From a virus: a stretch of DNA of 20,760 nt. Location: the IMG/VR virus record IMGVR_UViG_3300042465_005926, positions 1-20,760 of that record; one strand, given 5' to 3'. How positions within the stretch are numbered: the first letter of the stretch is position 1; the number at the start of each line of letters is the position of its first letter. Below, in pieces: positions 5,377-12,307 of the stretch. A program made the position numbers and the translations under genes. The notes beneath the pieces are model-generated. The model was not told where the DNA came from. It was given only the letters and a program-made list of their open reading frames with translations, and did not search any database.

Positions 5377-5670
5377 TCAGACTAGATTTTCCTCAAGCCC
5401 AAGATCGTTGTACAACATATTTATAGATAAAGCGACAACACGTTTTTCATCTTCAGATAACATATTTATTTCCGAAATACGAATCAAAGACTCACCGCAG
5501 TTAATAAATCTTAGAACTTCAACTAAAACTTTTTCTGATCTTGTCCACTCTTGTAAATCGATTGTTTTCCAATCAACAACATTTATATCAAGATCAGTTG
5601 TTATGAATGCTGGGTGTTCACGCATCCAAGTCATCTTTACTAAATTTGCAGCGACTTTTGCTCTGTTCAT
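5377..5670 (-). CDS. 97-aa hypothetical protein paired with the RHH regulator
   Basis: A 97-aa acidic, helical protein without a recognised domain; no membrane segment, one cysteine. Its ATG overlaps the stop of the ribbon-helix-helix gene (ATGA), with CAGAGG 7 bases upstream, so the two are co-translated. The pair is bounded by non-coding DNA on both sides. A DNA-binding protein followed by a small partner resembles a regulator/co-regulator or toxin-antitoxin layout, but no toxin motif is seen. Confidence 0.7.
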   Translation of the reverse strand: MNRAKVAANLVKMTWMREHPAFITTDLDINVVDWKTIDLQEWTRSEKVLVEVLRFINCGESLIRISEINMLSEDEKRVVALSINMLYNDLGLEENLV

Positions 5671-5822
5671 CTTTTGGCCTCTGGAATCATCATCTCGATT
5701 GAAATACGGATTACTTCTGATACTGATGCGTTGTGCTGTTTTGCAAACGCTTTAATTGCACGCATTTGGTTGTTGTTCAAACGCAGGGCAATTAGGTTTT
5801 CTTTTCCTGACTTGTCAGACAT
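5667..5822 (-). CDS. Ribbon-helix-helix DNA-binding protein (51 aa)
   Basis: A 51-aa protein: MSDKSGKENLIALRLNNNQM, then RAIKAFAKQHNASVSEVIRI and SIEMMIPEAKR. The pattern of a short strand (LIALRLN), helix (QMRAIKAFAKQHN), turn and second helix (SVSEVIRISIEMM) is the MetJ/Arc/CopG fold, which binds DNA as dimers on repeated short sites. A strong ribosome-binding site (AAAGGA, 5 bases) precedes the ATG. The upstream DNA carries three GACACAA elements, plausible operators for autoregulation, and GATAAC iterons lie 0.7 kb downstream. The fold is confident, the targets inferred. Confidence 0.85.
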   Translation of the reverse strand: MSDKSGKENLIALRLNNNQMRAIKAFAKQHNASVSEVIRISIEMMIPEAKR

Positions 5823-5871
5823 TATTTTCCTTTCGCAGTTAGGTTAATGTTATACGAAGTGTTTTGTGAGG

Positions 5872-5918
5872 TTGTGTCGGGTCAGCGGAAAGGGGACACA
5901 AGTGCCAACCCGACACAA
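5872..5918. promoter_or_regulatory. GACACAA element array, candidate operator
   Basis: TTGTGTCGGGT (5872-5882) is the exact reverse complement of ACCCGACACAA (5908-5918), an 11-bp inverted repeat. An extra GACACAAG lies at 5895-5902, a direct repeat of the one at 5912-5919, 17 bp apart. Thus three copies of GACACAA precede the RHH gene, near a TATAAC that could be its -10 box (5854-5849). In RNA the first arm could pair with either of the two others, giving alternative hairpins. Confidence 0.5.
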
Positions 5919-5977
5919 GAGAGCCCCGCCAGGGAACTCTCGGTGGACATCTGAGCCACTAGGGAATGACTCAGATG
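5919..5977 (-). other. Two further stem-loops, possible structured RNA or terminator
   Basis: GAGAGCCC (5919-5926) pairs with GGGAACTCTC (5932-5941), with an AA bulge and a CGCCA loop. CATCTGAG (5948-5955) pairs perfectly with CTCAGATG (5970-5977). The second stem overlaps the last codon and stop of the 78-aa gene. Both loops contain a TTCCCT-like run on the minus strand. No U tract follows, and the GC content is above that of the surroundings, which favours a structured RNA or processing site over a simple terminator. Confidence 0.45.
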
Positions 5978-6207
5978 ACATCTTTAAGATTCGCTCGAAG
6001 TTTCTGAACCTTAATTCTAACCCACGCAACATAAGCCAAAGTGTCATCAAGTTCTTCAATTGCTTCATCTAAAACCTGATCTAAACCTTTGTCCTCAATT
6101 TTTTGTTTATCATTCTTTGAGTACTGTTGCGCACCAATGCCAAGAATTCTTTTCTCAACATTTTGTATAGCGTGACTGATTGCTTTTGCTAGTTGCTCAC
6201 TTGTCAT
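5971..6207 (-). CDS. 78-aa hypothetical phage protein
   Basis: A 78-aa helical protein. The stretch KRILGIGAQQYSKNDKQKIE followed by an acidic helix (LDEAIEELDDTLAYVAWVRIK) resembles small actinophage proteins of unknown function; the acidic EELDD helix is reminiscent of MazG-like nucleotide hydrolases, but the domain is too short to assign. It starts by overlapping the stop of the metallophosphoesterase gene (ATGA) and has no ribosome-binding site of its own, so translational coupling is likely. Confidence 0.7.
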   Translation of the reverse strand: MTSEQLAKAISHAIQNVEKRILGIGAQQYSKNDKQKIEDKGLDQVLDEAIEELDDTLAYVAWVRIKVQKLRANLKDVI

Positions 6208-7562
6208 AAAACAGCCAAGTCTGACCAGCCACGCAAATCGTGTTTACCAACAAGCAAAGTCATAGAACCTGGAGAACTCCATTTGCCGCTGGAATCTGTG
6301 TAATATTTTGATCCTGAACTACTTGATAAACCATCTGATTCTTGGCTTGGGCATTGGAAACGAGTGAACACACCAAAGTCATCAATTTTAATATGATGGC
6401 GGTGACCAGTAAACCAAATCTTAGGTTCTTGACCATTATCTCTGAGCAGTCTTAAAGATTGTCCACGTAACCATTCAAATTCGTTTCTAGCAATTTTATG
6501 TCCGTGAGTGAACGCGCATTCCATTCCAGATAAATTACTTGTCACAGACATTTGATCGTGTGGGATAACCCATTCATCAACAAGTTTTTTATCATCAAGG
6601 ATTCGTTTCAAAGTTTCTGATAAGAATCCGTCAGCGGAATCGCTATCTGTGCTTTGGCTTTTTCCGTTACGTCTGTTCCATTCTCCGTGATTAGAGAGAG
6701 TAGAAATAAATTTCATTTTTGGTGCTAAACCTGCAAACATTGAAACACCCAATGTCCACAAATCTAAAGCAAGAAGCAATTGTTCTCTTTGTGTGAGTTG
6801 AACGCTAAATAATTGAGATGGATAAAACTCGTTATTACATCCCTCAACTGGGTCACCCATATTCACAAAAGCAATCTGCTCAATGTTGCGACCAGTCTTT
6901 TGCAGTTCTTGAATCCTTTTAACAGTTTTTTCAAAAGAATCCAGAACACGTTTAGTTGTTGCCGCTGGACCACCAGAAGCAGACTTACCTAACTGCCAAT
7001 CAGAGGCCAAAAACACAAATGTTGATGGTTCTTGTGAAACAGCCTTAGAAGCCTGTTTAGACGGCTTAAAAGCCCTAATATTGGCACGAATTTGATTTAT
7101 GTCACTATCATCTATGGTTGGTGCTTTTCTGCGAGCAAAAGTGGCTCTATATGAATATAACCAAATGGAATCTCTATCGCCATTTTCCAAACGTTTACTG
7201 GACATCCACTTCGACATTCGAACTTTGTCACCAACAACTTCAAAAACGTTAGGATCAAGACCAAAAGATTTAAGAACAGCAGACCAGTCATCACCAATAG
7301 GTTCAGTTAAAACACCTGTTGCGATTTCTCCACCATCAAGCCCAATTTCAGCATAAGGTTTTGTCGCTGTGTTAGTTGGAACGTTTTTGTATTTTTCTTC
7401 TTGTATTTGTTCTTCTCGAATAAATGCTGCTAAGGCTTCTTCAGCCTCAATCTTTGAATCAAAAGTTCCAAGAGTTGTATGTCCGTGCTTCTTACCAATT
7501 CTTACTCGGTAACGATTATTTGCACGTTTCTCAACTGTGCCATAAGGGCGTACTTCTTTCAT
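6204..7562 (-). CDS. Metallophosphoesterase with N-terminal DNA-binding domain
   Basis: A 452-aa protein. Residues 6-52 (YGTVEKRANNRYRVRIGKKH...LGTFDSKIEAEEALAAFI) look like an AP2-type or integrase arm-type DNA-binding domain: a three-stranded sheet and one helix. Residues 180-430 form a calcineurin-like phosphoesterase, with D188 (SDWQLGK), G236-D237 (NMGDP), N291-H292 (SNHGEW), H353 and H355 (THGHK), and H387 and H389 (GHRHH). Motif I has DWQ instead of the usual DxH. It is probably a DNA nuclease or phosphodiesterase of the SbcD/Mre11-like group working with the annealing protein encoded nearby. A ribosome-binding site AGAGGA precedes the ATG. Confidence 0.85.
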   Translation of the reverse strand: MKEVRPYGTVEKRANNRYRVRIGKKHGHTTLGTFDSKIEAEEALAAFIREEQIQEEKYKNVPTNTATKPYAEIGLDGGEIATGVLTEPIGDDWSAVLKSFGLDPNVFEVVGDKVRMSKWMSSKRLENGDRDSIWLYSYRATFARRKAPTIDDSDINQIRANIRAFKPSKQASKAVSQEPSTFVFLASDWQLGKSASGGPAATTKRVLDSFEKTVKRIQELQKTGRNIEQIAFVNMGDPVEGCNNEFYPSQLFSVQLTQREQLLLALDLWTLGVSMFAGLAPKMKFISTLSNHGEWNRRNGKSQSTDSDSADGFLSETLKRILDDKKLVDEWVIPHDQMSVTSNLSGMECAFTHGHKIARNEFEWLRGQSLRLLRDNGQEPKIWFTGHRHHIKIDDFGVFTRFQCPSQESDGLSSSSGSKYYTDSSGKWSSPGSMTLLVGKHDLRGWSDLAVL

Positions 7563-7678
7563 CTGTCCTCTTTCTCGGTTAGATCACAATATCGTTTGAA
7601 ATTGTAAAGAACTGTAATAAACCCAGCGAGTCCAAGAATAATTAAAATAATTCCTTGAAAGATGAGCGCAGGATTCAC
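7559..7678 (-). CDS. 39-aa single-pass membrane protein
   Basis: A short frame from GTG at 7678: MNPALIFQGIILIILGLAGF, then ITVLYNFKRYC and a charged tail. One transmembrane helix is obvious, with positive charge after it. Its TGA overlaps the ATG of the metallophosphoesterase gene. The AAAAGG just before the GTG is too close to be ideal, so coupling with the preceding gene is likely. It follows the transglycosylase-like gene and may assist lysis, but that is an inference. Confidence 0.55.
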   Translation of the reverse strand: MNPALIFQGIILIILGLAGFITVLYNFKRYCDLTEKEDR

Positions 7679-7681
7679 CTT

Positions 7682-8050
7682 TTAGTACCAACCTTTTCTG
7701 TCGTGAAACGCTAAAGCCCTACAAGGATTTCCTTTATATCTGGACTTTATGTAATCGATTCCCCAATTTACTTGGGTATAAGGATTAGTTGCGAAATCGA
7801 CTCCGTGAGAAACCATTTTTGCAGCAGGTAATGCTTGTGGTATTCCATAAGCACCACTTGACGGATTTCTGGCTCTCCAAGGTTTCTTTTTCGTTTGCCA
7901 AGAACTTTCTCTTTGCCACAACTCGTCAATACATTTCCATTGTGACGCAGAATATTGCTTCTTAACATATTGTCTAACTGCGTTGATTACTACCTTTTCA
8001 TCTTGTTCAACATAAGTTGGCGCAAGTAATATAAGTAGGTTTTCTAGCAA
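7682..8050 (-). CDS. Transglycosylase-like (SLT) peptidoglycan hydrolase
   Basis: A 122-aa protein. WKCIDELWQRESSW supplies the likely catalytic Glu (E48). NPSSGAYGIPQALPAAKM and the end motif ALAFHDRKGWY match the lysozyme-like transglycosylase domain common in actinobacterial and actinophage proteins. The TTG at 8050 is chosen because AAAGGA lies 5 bases before it and a stop lies just upstream. There is a weakly hydrophobic N-terminus (LLENLLILLAP) but no clear signal peptide, and no cell-wall binding domain. It is placed among recombination genes, away from the M23 lysin, so it may act in lysis or be carried in the virion. Confidence 0.82.
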   Translation of the reverse strand: MLENLLILLAPTYVEQDEKVVINAVRQYVKKQYSASQWKCIDELWQRESSWQTKKKPWRARNPSSGAYGIPQALPAAKMVSHGVDFATNPYTQVNWGIDYIKSRYKGNPCRALAFHDRKGWY

Positions 8051-8062
8051 TAGATTCCTTTG

Positions 8063-8719
8063 TTAGTTGGTCGGCGTAACCCAAGGATCATAATCTGCGC
8101 CTTTTTTGGCTCTCACCAAGTTATAGAACACAGACGATTCACCTTGTTGTTTTGTTTTTTGCAAATCTGCAATGAAATGTGAAATTTGTTTCATAGAGAA
8201 ATCTTCAAGTGTTTGGCACTTGTATTCCTCACACGCCCATTTCATTACATCCTCAAAACTGAATTCCAATCGTTGTGCGATTTCTTTCAGCATTGAGATT
8301 GCAAAACCTATTTGTTTTTCTGTTGCTTTAGCACGACCCATTGGACCATCAGAAACGTTTACTGGTCGAGATTCTTTAGCAACAACTCGTTCCATTTCTT
8401 CACGAGATGGTCTTGGTTCTTTTTGACCATCCTTTCGCGTTGAGAGGCCGAGAGTCGATATGCATCTTCCCAAAGCAGAAGTAGAGCACGTTTCTAAAGG
8501 AAAATTCTTTGTTGTCATAGATGCACCAACTGTTTCTTGTGCGTAATCTGTTGCACTAGGAAACTGATCAGTTGCGTTTTTATACGCTGATGCTTTCACA
8601 ATGTAAGAAGTATCAGAATGATAAACAAGTTCTGTTTCCAGACGACCATTTGGATAAAGTTGCCAAAATTCAGCAATTCTTTCCTGAACTGTGGCATACG
8701 AACTTAAATCAAAACCCAT
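8063..8719 (-). CDS. ERF-like single-strand annealing / recombination protein
   Basis: A 218-aa protein. The N-terminal half (VQERIAEFWQLYPNGRLETE...KASAYKN) and the motif LETCSTSALGRCISTLGL fit the ERF/Sak-type annealing proteins seen in actinophages, where the ETSALGRALA-type motif is the signature. The C-terminal helical part (ATEKQIGFAISMLKEIAQRL) is the usual second domain. The ATG at 8719 follows GAGAGGA by about 6 bases and overlaps the stop of the upstream gene; an ATG-less extension to 8767 is not supported. It would pair single strands during recombination or replication with SSB, the resolvase and the metallophosphoesterase. Confidence 0.75.
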   Translation of the reverse strand: MGFDLSSYATVQERIAEFWQLYPNGRLETELVYHSDTSYIVKASAYKNATDQFPSATDYAQETVGASMTTKNFPLETCSTSALGRCISTLGLSTRKDGQKEPRPSREEMERVVAKESRPVNVSDGPMGRAKATEKQIGFAISMLKEIAQRLEFSFEDVMKWACEEYKCQTLEDFSMKQISHFIADLQKTKQQGESSVFYNLVRAKKGADYDPWVTPTN

Positions 8720-8862
8720 CAGAAGTCCTCTCCACAAGTGCAAACATATTGGTAACAAGTACCACATCTTGAATCGGCTAAATCAGCCTGAAAAGCAAGA
8801 AACTTTGTTTTCGCTTGGATTGATAATTTGTCCCAGATTTCTGGGTCTGTAATATTAGGCAA
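8719..8862 (-). CDS. 47-aa protein with C-terminal Cys cluster
   Basis: From a TTG at 8862, with AAAGGA 6 bases upstream, the frame gives MPNITDPEIWDKLSIQAKTK and ends CGTCYQYVCTCGEDF. CxxC plus CxC suggests a zinc or redox site. A longer version from TTG at 8910 (63 aa) has no ribosome-binding site but cannot be excluded. It overlaps the annealing protein start (ATGA). Function unknown. Confidence 0.6.
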   Translation of the reverse strand: MPNITDPEIWDKLSIQAKTKFLAFQADLADSRCGTCYQYVCTCGEDF

Positions 8863-8910
8863 TTCTTGTCCTTTCCCTGTTATACACAATATAAAGGGTA
8901 GGTCTGACAA

Positions 8911-9180
8911 TTAAAGGCTTTGGGGGACTTTCAGCGTGTCCTCAAGGGTTTGCACACGATCATCAAGTTTCTCCAACTTGACCTCAACCCTTTTAATCGC
9001 ACGTATAACATCTGGGAGTGATTTTCCGCCATTTGCAGTAGGGGAAATTGGGTAGGTCGCTTTATCAATATAATTTTGAATCGGCTTAACAACAACATAT
9101 TTAACAATGACGTAAACAACAGCCCCAATTGCTGATAAAGCACCAGCAACCTGACCAGCCATAATAATTGCTTCAGTCAT
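8911..9180 (-). CDS. Membrane protein with coiled coil, holin-related type
   Basis: An 89-aa protein: N-terminal transmembrane helix at about residues 8-33 (AGALSAIGAVVYVIVKYVVV), a short linker, and a C-terminal coiled coil (IKRVEVKLEKLDDRVQTLED). This layout is like DUF2746-type proteins of actinophages, which lie near lysis genes and are suspected second holins. Ribosome-binding site AAGGG is 6 bases before the ATG. A role in lysis is inferred from layout and neighbours. Confidence 0.7.
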   Translation of the reverse strand: MTEAIIMAGQVAGALSAIGAVVYVIVKYVVVKPIQNYIDKATYPISPTANGGKSLPDVIRAIKRVEVKLEKLDDRVQTLEDTLKVPQSL

Positions 9181-9349
9181 CAGAATCCCTTAAAGGCAGA
9201 GTTACAAGCCATATTACTAGACCACCAAGAATGAGAAAACCAGTAATTTTCTTCGCGCTTCCATCAAGTGTGAAAAAAGCAATAAGTAATCCAACGTACG
9301 TGTAAATATCGCCCGACATAGCAACAACATATTTTCTAACCCAATTCAT
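9173..9349 (-). CDS. 58-aa two-helix membrane protein, holin candidate
   Basis: A short frame starting MNWVRKYVVAMSGDIYTYVG. Two membrane helices are visible, about residues 15-28 (IYTYVGLLIAFFTL) and 36-52 (TGFLILGGLVIWLVTLP), with a short charged loop (DGSAKK) between and an acidic tail. Its ATG shares a base with the stop of the stalk-protein gene (TAATG), and it overlaps the next gene by 8 bp. Size, two helices and place next to lysis genes fit a small holin. Confidence 0.7.
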   Translation of the reverse strand: MNWVRKYVVAMSGDIYTYVGLLIAFFTLDGSAKKITGFLILGGLVIWLVTLPLRDSDD

Positions 9350-10353
9350 TATTTACTTGACTTTCTCGTAGAAGATTGTGATACAGAAATGCTGGTTATA
9401 GAAGCGATCTGCGTAATAATAATTGCCCCCACAACAACAGACTGTGATTCTTCACGTTGTTCTTGAGTCATATCAGAACCAACATTCATAATCGCTTCGG
9501 TTGCCGCAAAAAGTTCAGCAACACCAGGTATTTCTGCAAGCGCAGTTGGTACTGCTAATTCTATTGTATTTTCAGCAATGTATTCTTCGTTTATTTGTTC
9601 CTGTATTTCCTCTACACTTAATTCAGGTTCAACGATAGGAGTTTCAATTGTTTCTTCTTCAACAATTTGTTCAACTATTTCTGGTTCTATCACTTCTATC
9701 TCTGGCAGGGCTATCTCTGGTGTTGGGGTTGGAATATCCTGAATTAAAATCGGTTCGTTTTGTTGGTTATTTGTGTTTGTTTGTGGCTGCGGTTCTTGTG
9801 TTAATTCTGGTGTTGGGATTGGTGTAGGTGAAAAAGTTTCAGTTGGTGATGGTTCGGGTGTTGCGCTGGGAGATGGCTCACTTGTGGGAGTCGGCTCTAT
9901 TGTCGGCTGTGGGCTTGGCTCTGCTGTTGGCGTGGCTGTTGGGATAGTTGTAACACCATTCCAAGTTAAAAGATAACTACCTGTTGGTGACTGGTTGCAG
10001 CACATAAAAGCGTAAGAAGTTGCTCGAATAAAATATGATCCTGCTTCAATTGGTGCAGAAATATAAGATGCTAAAACATTTGTGGCTGAATGTGCGCCAT
10101 CATCATTGGCAAACAATTTAGTTGCACCTTGCCAAAGTTCAACCCAAGAATCAATAAACCCAGGATTAGTTTGAGGTGTTCCAGTTGTTGTCTGAATAGT
10201 TATAGTCGTTGGTTCTGTTGCCTCAACAGGAACATCAACATAAGAAACTTCTGGTGACAATTCAATTGTTTGTTCATCAGCAAAACTTGGTTGCATAACA
10301 AATACAAATAAAAGTGAGAAAAGAATTAAGCGCAGTTTGGTGCGCTTATACAA
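9349..10353 (-). CDS. Exported, membrane-anchored stalk protein with PPC-like domain
   Basis: A 334-aa protein. Residues 1-25 are a signal peptide (KRTKLRLILFSLLFVFVMQPSFA). Residues 26-133 form a beta-sandwich like the bacterial pre-peptidase C-terminal domain (WVELWQGATKLFANDDGAHS...AGSYFIRATSYAF). Residues 134-215 are a Pro/Thr/Ser/Glu-rich low-complexity stalk (TPTAEPSPQPTIEPTPTSEP), then an acidic Glu/Ile/Pro stretch. Residues 306-324 are hydrophobic and are followed by a basic tail, so the protein should be anchored facing outwards. Start TTG at 10353 with GGAAG 5 bases upstream. Such a protein is unexpected between a lysin and holin candidates. It may change the host surface or take part in lysis. 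Confidence 0.72.
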   Translation of the reverse strand: MYKRTKLRLILFSLLFVFVMQPSFADEQTIELSPEVSYVDVPVEATEPTTITIQTTTGTPQTNPGFIDSWVELWQGATKLFANDDGAHSATNVLASYISAPIEAGSYFIRATSYAFMCCNQSPTGSYLLTWNGVTTIPTATPTAEPSPQPTIEPTPTSEPSPSATPEPSPTETFSPTPIPTPELTQEPQPQTNTNNQQNEPILIQDIPTPTPEIALPEIEVIEPEIVEQIVEEETIETPIVEPELSVEEIQEQINEEYIAENTIELAVPTALAEIPGVAELFAATEAIMNVGSDMTQEQREESQSVVVGAIIITQIASITSISVSQSSTRKSSK

Positions 10354-10743
10354 TTATGCTTCCAAAATTCCTTTAGGATCAATGTCTTTACCAGCAGACC
10401 AACGAATGTTATCTCTCATTTCAAAATGCAAATGAGGGCCAGAAGAATTACCAGTATTACCTGACAAACCTATTTTTTGACCTTTAACAACTTTGTCTCC
10501 AGGTTTGACTTCAAGTTTTGAAAGATGAGCATAAATAACCCAGCCACCCTCAACTTTTTGTACTGCCTGAATCCCGTAACTTTTTCCCCAATTAGCAGGT
10601 TCAATTTTTCCGTCTGCAACAGCCAAAATCTCTGTGCCTGATTTAACAGCGAAATCAACTCCTGTGTGATAACCCTTAGACCACATTTTTCCAAGTTTTT
10701 TGTAAGCAGTTGTAATTTTTCCATCTTTAATTGGTAATCCCAT
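10354..10743 (-). CDS. M23-family endopeptidase (endolysin)
   Basis: A 129-aa single-domain M23 metallopeptidase. H26 and D30 (YHTGVDF) and H106 (GPHLHFE, H104-L-H106) are the zinc ligands, with H73 (YAHLSK) and H104 completing the active site, as in lysostaphin-type enzymes. It should cut peptide bridges of the cell wall. There is no signal peptide and no separate cell-wall binding domain, so release depends on a holin. The ATG shares a base with the previous stop (TAATG). Confidence 0.95.
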   Translation of the reverse strand: MGLPIKDGKITTAYKKLGKMWSKGYHTGVDFAVKSGTEILAVADGKIEPANWGKSYGIQAVQKVEGGWVIYAHLSKLEVKPGDKVVKGQKIGLSGNTGNSSGPHLHFEMRDNIRWSAGKDIDPKGILEA

Positions 10744-11123
10744 TAAATAATCATCCCTTTGAATTGTCTAATCTCTGAAATAATACTTGATTTTCCGTTA
10801 TGGTAAACCATACAAGAAATAGGTGTACCAGGTTTTGCTTTGAAGAACCAAGAAAGAGTGAACTGAACAGAAGTAACATCTGCTGGGACAGCGTAAGTAT
10901 TTGTGCCAGTAGTGTCATTCTTGCCTTTGTAATCTCTTGAGTAATTCATTTTCACATAGGTTGGTCTACCTGTTTTAGGTAAAGTTAAATGCAGTTGGGC
11001 TTCCCAAAAACAATTACCCTCACTTGTTGGATCAATGGCATCTTTACCATTGAGGACCATAGGTGTCCAAACATTAGGTTTGAAAAATTGTTTAACTTTG
11101 TCGTCTTTCCATTGAATATACAA
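10743..11123 (-). CDS. Hypothetical beta-rich protein upstream of the lysin
   Basis: A 126-aa protein without a recognised family. It starts at TTG 11123 (an in-frame stop lies just before it), with GAGGGCGG about 10 bases upstream. Alternating hydrophobic residues and aromatic positions (FWEAQLHLTLP, VQFTLSWFFKA, ISCMVYHNG) suggest a beta-sandwich. It sits between the holin-like gene and the M23 lysin, so a minor tail, cell-wall binding or lysis accessory role is possible. Confidence 0.65.
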   Translation of the reverse strand: MYIQWKDDKVKQFFKPNVWTPMVLNGKDAIDPTSEGNCFWEAQLHLTLPKTGRPTYVKMNYSRDYKGKNDTTGTNTYAVPADVTSVQFTLSWFFKAKPGTPISCMVYHNGKSSIISEIRQFKGMII

Positions 11124-11126
11124 AGT

Positions 11127-11381
11127 TTATTTGCCGCCCTCAGCCTTTTTGTTGGCTTTCTTAAATATTGCATCAACTTCTTCTTGAGTAAGTTTTCCGT
11201 CATCCAAAAACGCTTTGGCGAGATCAGTTGCAATTTTTGAGACAGCGAGTGCTCCCGCAATAACAGCGGAATTTATTGGTTCAACACCAATGAACGCACC
11301 AGCACCGATTGCTGGAAGTGCTGTAACAAGGAATAGTGCTATTGATCTAAAAATTACGTCTTTAATTATTGCTGGTTTCAT
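11127..11381 (-). CDS. Holin-like membrane protein
   Basis: An 84-aa protein with two likely membrane helices at about residues 11-30 (RSIALFLVTALPAIGAGAFI) and 37-54 (NSAVIAGALAVSKIATDLAK), then a charged tail (LDDGKLTQEEVDAIFKKANK). Size, helices and position two genes before the M23 lysin fit a class II-type holin; the tail is like that of small actinophage proteins found in lysis cassettes. Strong ribosome-binding site AGAGAGG before the ATG. Confidence 0.68.
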   Translation of the reverse strand: MKPAIIKDVIFRSIALFLVTALPAIGAGAFIGVEPINSAVIAGALAVSKIATDLAKAFLDDGKLTQEEVDAIFKKANKKAEGGK

Positions 11382-11424
11382 TAGAACCTCTCTAAAAATA
11401 GATGCGCAGGTTCATAATTTTATT

Positions 11425-12264
11425 CTATACCTGAGTTTCCAAACTCATTTTAAGATACTTTTCCCTAGAAACAACCCAAGGTAACTTCTTATCAGCCATC
11501 TGTCTTTTGAAATCTGAGTGCTGGTTAGCAAAATAACCCCAAGGCTCAGAATTCAGCCTAAAAATGTGTCTATCATTATAGGAATCTTTCAAATAATGCC
11601 AATCACGTTTCAGGTTTCTTCGCAAAAACTCTGCGTTAGCCCCACGACCATCCATAATTATTTGTGTACCATTCCACAAAAAGAATTCCCTTTGTAAAAC
11701 ATCCGCTGCCATTGGTAAAGAAAAATTATTGTATTTGTATCCTTTGATTTCTGTTGGTATTTGTTCAGGATCAGGTCCATCAATGTAGATTAAATCTGGG
11801 CTGAAGTTAGGTAAATCTGTCCACCTGTTCGCTATCTGTCCACCTGCCCCACCAAACTCAAACAATTCCACTTCCGAACTATGCGAAGTTACAAATTTTT
11901 GTATTTCTTCTGGGATTCTTTTTATGCTGGTTTCAAGGAAATATGGTGAAGCATCAAGTGTTAGTAATTGGAAAGCGTTTGGGTGTGTGCATTTTTTTAA
12001 GTATTCTTGCCCGAATTGTAAATAGTTTTGGTACAGCGCGATTGCAAATATTAGGGTTGAGTAGCCTGATCCGAATTCTAGGATTGAAACAGCGTAGGAT
12101 TCTCTGGTTGTTTTGTACAAAAAATATAAATCACTAAATTCTGGGGGGTCTAATTGGTTTTCTCTTTGCGCTTTACTGGCTGAAACAAGTTCATCATTTG
12201 TGAAACTGTTTAAGAAGTCGTTGAATTGTTGTTCTGTTGCAATGTCAGTATTGTGCCAAAACAA
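11425..12264 (-). CDS. Class I SAM-dependent methyltransferase-like protein
   Basis: A 279-aa protein with a Rossmann-type SAM site. Motif I is ILEFGSGYSTLIFA (61-74), the acidic end of strand 2 is D104 (LTLDAS), and PDLIYIDGPD (156-165) and IIMDGRGAN (202-210) mark strands 4 and 5. It lacks a DPPY/NPPY motif, so it is not an adenine DNA methylase; a sugar or small-molecule methyltransferase is more likely. Start TTG at 12264 has GAGGT 5 bases upstream and a stop in frame just before it. It follows the fibre genes, so a role in modifying fibre-bound glycans is possible. Confidence 0.75.
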   Translation of the reverse strand: MFWHNTDIATEQQFNDFLNSFTNDELVSASKAQRENQLDPPEFSDLYFLYKTTRESYAVSILEFGSGYSTLIFAIALYQNYLQFGQEYLKKCTHPNAFQLLTLDASPYFLETSIKRIPEEIQKFVTSHSSEVELFEFGGAGGQIANRWTDLPNFSPDLIYIDGPDPEQIPTEIKGYKYNNFSLPMAADVLQREFFLWNGTQIIMDGRGANAEFLRRNLKRDWHYLKDSYNDRHIFRLNSEPWGYFANQHSDFKRQMADKKLPWVVSREKYLKMSLETQV

Positions 12265-12279
12265 TGTTTACCTCGCAGG

Positions 12280-12301
12280 TTGTATATACGTTGTATATAC
12301 G
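12280..12301. repeat. Tandem 11-bp repeat TTGTATATACG x2
   Basis: TTGTATATACG occurs twice in direct succession (12280-12290 and 12291-12301). Each unit contains the palindrome GTATATAC. The repeat fills most of the 43-bp gap before the methyltransferase start and could be a promoter -10 region or a binding site for a regulator. Confidence 0.6.
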
Positions 12302-12307
12302 TGATGA

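Noticed and set aside
9773-9976. Valine/glycine-rich plus-strand frame opposite the stalk protein
   Set aside because: It mirrors the Pro/Thr/Ser-rich repeats of the stalk gene; no independent start signal.
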